A DNA stretch of 11,693 nucleotides. Origin: Thiobacillus sp. (lineage in GTDB: Bacteria > Pseudomonadota > Gammaproteobacteria > Burkholderiales > Thiobacillaceae). This document shows positions 9,889 to 11,693 of this stretch, one piece after another. Numbering within the stretch: the stretch's first letter is position 1; every line of letters begins with the position of its first letter. The stretch lies in assembly GCA_011391285.1 (NCBI GenBank), contig JAABQU010000267.1:1-11693 (forward strand), in the 5' to 3' direction. A program made the position numbers and the translations under genes. Under the pieces are notes generated by a model. It was not told the origin of the DNA and did not search any database. It saw nothing but the letters and a program-made list of their open reading frames with translations.

Positions 9889-11367
9889 ATGATGCATTCC
9901 CTTCGACAAAACTGGTTTTCCAACCTGCGCGGCGACCTGCTGGCCGGCATGGTCGTCGCGCTCGCCCTGATCCCGGAGGCGATCGCCTTCTCGATCATTG
10001 CCGGCGTCGATCCCAAGGTCGGCCTCTATGCCTCGTTCTGCATCGCGGTGGTGACCGCCTTCGTCGGCGGCCGGCCCGGCATGATTTCCGCCGCCACCGC
10101 CGCGATGGCGGTGCTGATGGTGACGCTGGTGAAGGAGCACGGCCTGGAATACCTGCTGGCCGCCACGCTGCTGACCGGCGTGCTGCAGATCGTCATGGGC
10201 TACCTCAAGCTGGGCTCGCTGATGCGCTTCGTCTCGCGCGCGGTGGTCACCGGCTTCGTCAACGCACTGGCGATCCTGATATTCATGGCGCAGCTGCCCG
10301 AGCTGACTGACGTGACCTGGCACGTCTACGTCATGACCGCTGCTGGCCTCGCGATCATTTATGGCTTCCCCTATGTGACCCGCGCGATTCCCTCGCCGCT
10401 GGTGACCATCGTCGTGCTGACCGGACTGGCGATGGTTCTCAACCTGGACATCCGCACCGTCGGCGACATGGGCGAGCTGCCGGACACGCTGCCGGTCTTC
10501 CTGTGGCCCGAGGTGCCGCTCAATTTCGAGACGCTGGCGATCATCTTCCCGTATTCGGTTTCGCTCGCCGTGGTGGGCCTGCTCGAATCGCTGATGACCG
10601 CGACCATCGTCGACGACCTCACCGACACCACCAGCGACAAGAACCGCGAGTGCAAGGGCCAGGGCATCGCCAACATCGCCTCCGGCATGATCGGCGGCAT
10701 GGCCGGCTGCGCGATGATCGGCCAGTCGGTGATCAACGTGAAATCCGGCGGCCGCACGCGGCTGTCCACGCTCGCGGCCGGCGTCTTCCTGCTGCTGCTG
10801 ATCGTGTTCCTCGGCGAGTGGGTGGCACAGATCCCGATGGCGGCGCTGGTGGCGGTGATGATCATGGTGTCCATCGGCACCTTCAACTGGAGCTCGATCA
10901 TCAATTTTAAGAAGCAGCCGGTGAGCAGCAGCGTCGTCATGCTGGCCACGGTGGTGGTCGTCGTCGCCACCCACAACCTTGCGATCGGCGTCTTCGTCGG
11001 CGTGCTTCTGGCGGCGATGTTCTTTGCCAACAAGGTCGCGCAGTACAAGTACGTCAGCTCGAGCCTGAGCGAGGACGGCACGACCCGCACCTACAGGGTG
11101 GTGGGGCAGGTGTTCTTCGCTTCGGCCGACAAGTTCGTCGACTTCTTCGACTTCAAGGAGGCGGTGGACAAGGTGGTGATCGATCTGTGCCAGGCGCATT
11201 TCTGGGACATCACCTCGGTCTGCGCGCTCGACAAGGTGGTGCTCAAATTCCGCCGCGAAGGCACCGCGGTCGAGGTCATCGGCCTCAACGAAGCCAGCGC
11301 CACCATCGTCGACCGCTTCGCGGTGCACGACAAGCCGGCGGCTGTCGATAATCTGATGGGACATTAG
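9889..11367 (+). CDS. SulP-family inorganic anion transporter with STAS domain
   Basis: A 492-residue inner-membrane transporter of the SulP (SLC26-like) family, of the short YbaR-like type. The family opening block [20 protein letters not shown] (26-45) is followed by about ten to twelve hydrophobic segments to about 380. It includes GLLESLMTA around E233 and the [19 protein letters not shown] block (262-280). A cytosolic STAS domain covers about 400-485 ([22 protein letters not shown]); its usual DSSG motif reads DITS. The substrate could be sulfate, bicarbonate or another anion and cannot be told from sequence. The ATG at 9889 (or 9892) gives the typical short N-terminus before [13 protein letters not shown] 34 codons upstream is open but unconvincing. 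No clear Shine-Dalgarno sequence precedes either ATG. The stop TAG at 11365-11367 is partly supplied by the inserted element that follows. Confidence 0.93.
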   Translation: MMHSLRQNWFSNLRGDLLAGMVVALALIPEAIAFSIIAGVDPKVGLYASFCIAVVTAFVGGRPGMISAATAAMAVLMVTLVKEHGLEYLLAATLLTGVLQIVMGYLKLGSLMRFVSRAVVTGFVNALAILIFMAQLPELTDVTWHVYVMTAAGLAIIYGFPYVTRAIPSPLVTIVVLTGLAMVLNLDIRTVGDMGELPDTLPVFLWPEVPLNFETLAIIFPYSVSLAVVGLLESLMTATIVDDLTDTTSDKNRECKGQGIANIASGMIGGMAGCAMIGQSVINVKSGGRTRLSTLAAGVFLLLLIVFLGEWVAQIPMAALVAVMIMVSIGTFNWSSIINFKKQPVSSSVVMLATVVVVVATHNLAIGVFVGVLLAAMFFANKVAQYKYVSSSLSEDGTTRTYRVVGQVFFASADKFVDFFDFKEAVDKVVIDLCQAHFWDITSVCALDKVVLKFRREGTAVEVIGLNEASATIVDRFAVHDKPAAVDNLMGH

Positions 11368-11387
11368 GGCGTGTTAACACTCATTTC
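11364..11387 (+). repeat. Left terminal inverted repeat of the inserted element
   Basis: Twenty-four bases beginning TTAGGGCGTGTTAACACT are the exact reverse complement of 11611-11634. It contains the self-palindrome GTGTTAACAC. The match continues imperfectly to 11396 (31 of 33 bases overall). The first three bases are probably host sequence: T plus a duplicated TA. Confidence 0.92.
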
Positions 11388-11438
11388 ACGCCCGCGACGA
11401 GGCCGATTCGGGATGCAGGCCGCGAAGCGAGACGCGCA

Positions 11439-11455
11439 GCAGTGTCGCTCACTGC
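11439..11455. repeat. Internal hairpin 1 of the element
   Basis: GCAGTG, loop TCGCT, CACTGC: a perfect 6-bp inverted repeat in the left half of the inserted element. Confidence 0.6.
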
Positions 11456-11525
11456 AAGCGGTTCGCGACAAAGGGATGCGCCCGAATCGGACCGTCCCTT
11501 CGGGTTGCTGCGAGAAAGCGCGTCT

Positions 11526-11540
11526 GCGGCGTTGCGCCGC
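11526..11540. repeat. Internal hairpin 2 of the element
   Basis: GCGGCG, loop TTG, CGCCGC: a perfect GC-only 6-bp stem, two bases before the next hairpin. Confidence 0.6.
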
Positions 11541-11542
11541 TT

Positions 11543-11562
11543 GGCAAGGGATGGCCCTTGCC
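11543..11562. repeat. Internal hairpin 3 of the element
   Basis: GGCAAGGG, loop ATGG, CCCTTGCC: a perfect 8-bp stem with a four-base loop, the strongest local fold in the element. No T-run follows, so termination is not implied. Confidence 0.7.
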
Positions 11563-11610
11563 GGCGCGCCGCGCCTTGCATCCATCGCTTTTTCGCGGCA
11601 ACGCGGACGC

Positions 11611-11634
11611 GAAATGAGTGTTAACACGCCCTAA
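11611..11634 (-). repeat. Right terminal inverted repeat of the inserted element
   Basis: Exact reverse complement of 11364-11387. It ends in CACGCCC followed by TAA, immediately before the usp ribosome binding site. Confidence 0.92.
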
Positions 11635-11639
11635 GGGAG
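11635..11639 (+). promoter_or_regulatory. Ribosome binding site of usp
   Basis: GGGAG, 6 bases before the ATG at 11646. It begins one base beyond the right terminal repeat, so the insertion left it intact. Confidence 0.75.
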
Positions 11640-11645
11640 ACCACC

Positions 11646-11693
11646 ATGTCACAGGTCATTGCATGCATCGACGGTTCCAGACTGACGCTTGCG
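11646..11693 (+). CDS. Universal stress protein (UspA family), first 16 codons
   Basis: Only the N-terminus MSQVIACIDGSRLTLA is visible; the gene runs off the window. The first beta strand ending in ACIDGS is the characteristic start of UspA-domain proteins, where the aspartate contacts ATP in nucleotide-binding members. A universal stress protein gene directly after a YbaR-like SulP transporter is a pairing I recall from many bacteria, which supports this short call. The ATG has a good GGGAG site. Its distance from the sulP stop is 278 bases because of the inserted element; before insertion it would have been 11. Whether it still reads from the sulP promoter is uncertain. Confidence 0.75.
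   Translation, partial: MSQVIACIDGSRLTLA

Larger units (their letters stand above)
11367..11631. mobile_element. MITE-like non-autonomous element, 265 bp, between sulP and usp
   Basis: Non-coding DNA bounded by GGGCGTGTTAACAC... and its exact inverse, with TA on both sides (11365-11366 and 11632-11633), as expected for insertion into a TA dinucleotide. Such duplication is typical of IS630/Tc1-like elements and of some IS5-group elements. It has no transposase. The open frames in it (from the GTG at 11371 and its mirror on the other strand) are low-complexity by-products of the repeats. Inside are a 10-base inverted repeat, CCGATTCGGG (11403-11412) with CCCGAATCGG (11481-11490), and three short perfect hairpins. 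Removing the element and one TA joins sulP to usp with an intact stop and ribosome binding site, which strongly supports insertion. The family assignment is tentative. Confidence 0.8.

Noticed and set aside
9874..11364. Minus-strand open frame (496 codons) opposite sulP
   Set aside because: The His/Asp/Gln-rich text is the complement of hydrophobic membrane codons in sulP; there is no domain.
11371..11634. Mirror-image 87-codon frames on both strands of the inserted element
   Set aside because: Both start in the terminal repeats (MLTLISRPR) and end in the opposite one (MSVNTP) because the repeats are inverse copies. The middle shows no protein-like pattern.

Overview
The window comes from a GC-rich proteobacterial chromosome. 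The protein types suggest a betaproteobacterium, perhaps Nitrosomonadales or Thiobacillaceae. They include a PrsR-like sigma-54 response regulator next to an MshM/ExeA-type ATPase, a DUF1415 protein, and a SulP transporter followed by a universal stress protein. The taxon is inferred from protein style only. I see no rRNA, tRNA, CRISPR array or transposase gene.

Left third (1-3525, all on the minus strand, listed in transcription order). A conserved hypothetical protein with both c-di-GMP-binding signatures of a PilZ domain lies directly downstream of alaS. It is followed by a sigma-54 response regulator and then, 9 bases on, by an MshM/ExeA-type AAA ATPase that runs off the window. This looks like a surface-structure module (pilus, secretion or exopolysaccharide) placed under c-di-GMP and phosphorelay control.

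Middle (3526-9572). alaS (minus strand) diverges from a DUF1415 gene (plus strand) across a 90-base promoter region containing a small dyad. The DUF1415 gene converges on pepN, aminopeptidase N (minus strand). Their two stop codons base-pair with each other at the foot of one shared hairpin. These are housekeeping genes with complete catalytic motifs. A roughly 60-base palindromic repeat-like sequence overlaps the alaS stop codon.

Right end (9573-11693, plus strand). pepN and a SulP-family anion transporter diverge. The transporter has a good sigma-70-like promoter and a leader of about 180 bases. It was evidently once the first gene of a tight operon with a universal stress protein gene, of which only the first 16 codons are visible. 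A 265-bp non-coding element now separates the two. It has 24-base perfect terminal inverted repeats (counting the flanking TA and one more base), apparent TA target duplication and several internal hairpins. The insertion fell inside the sulP stop codon, and the element's first base recreates a stop. This is the most interesting feature of the window.
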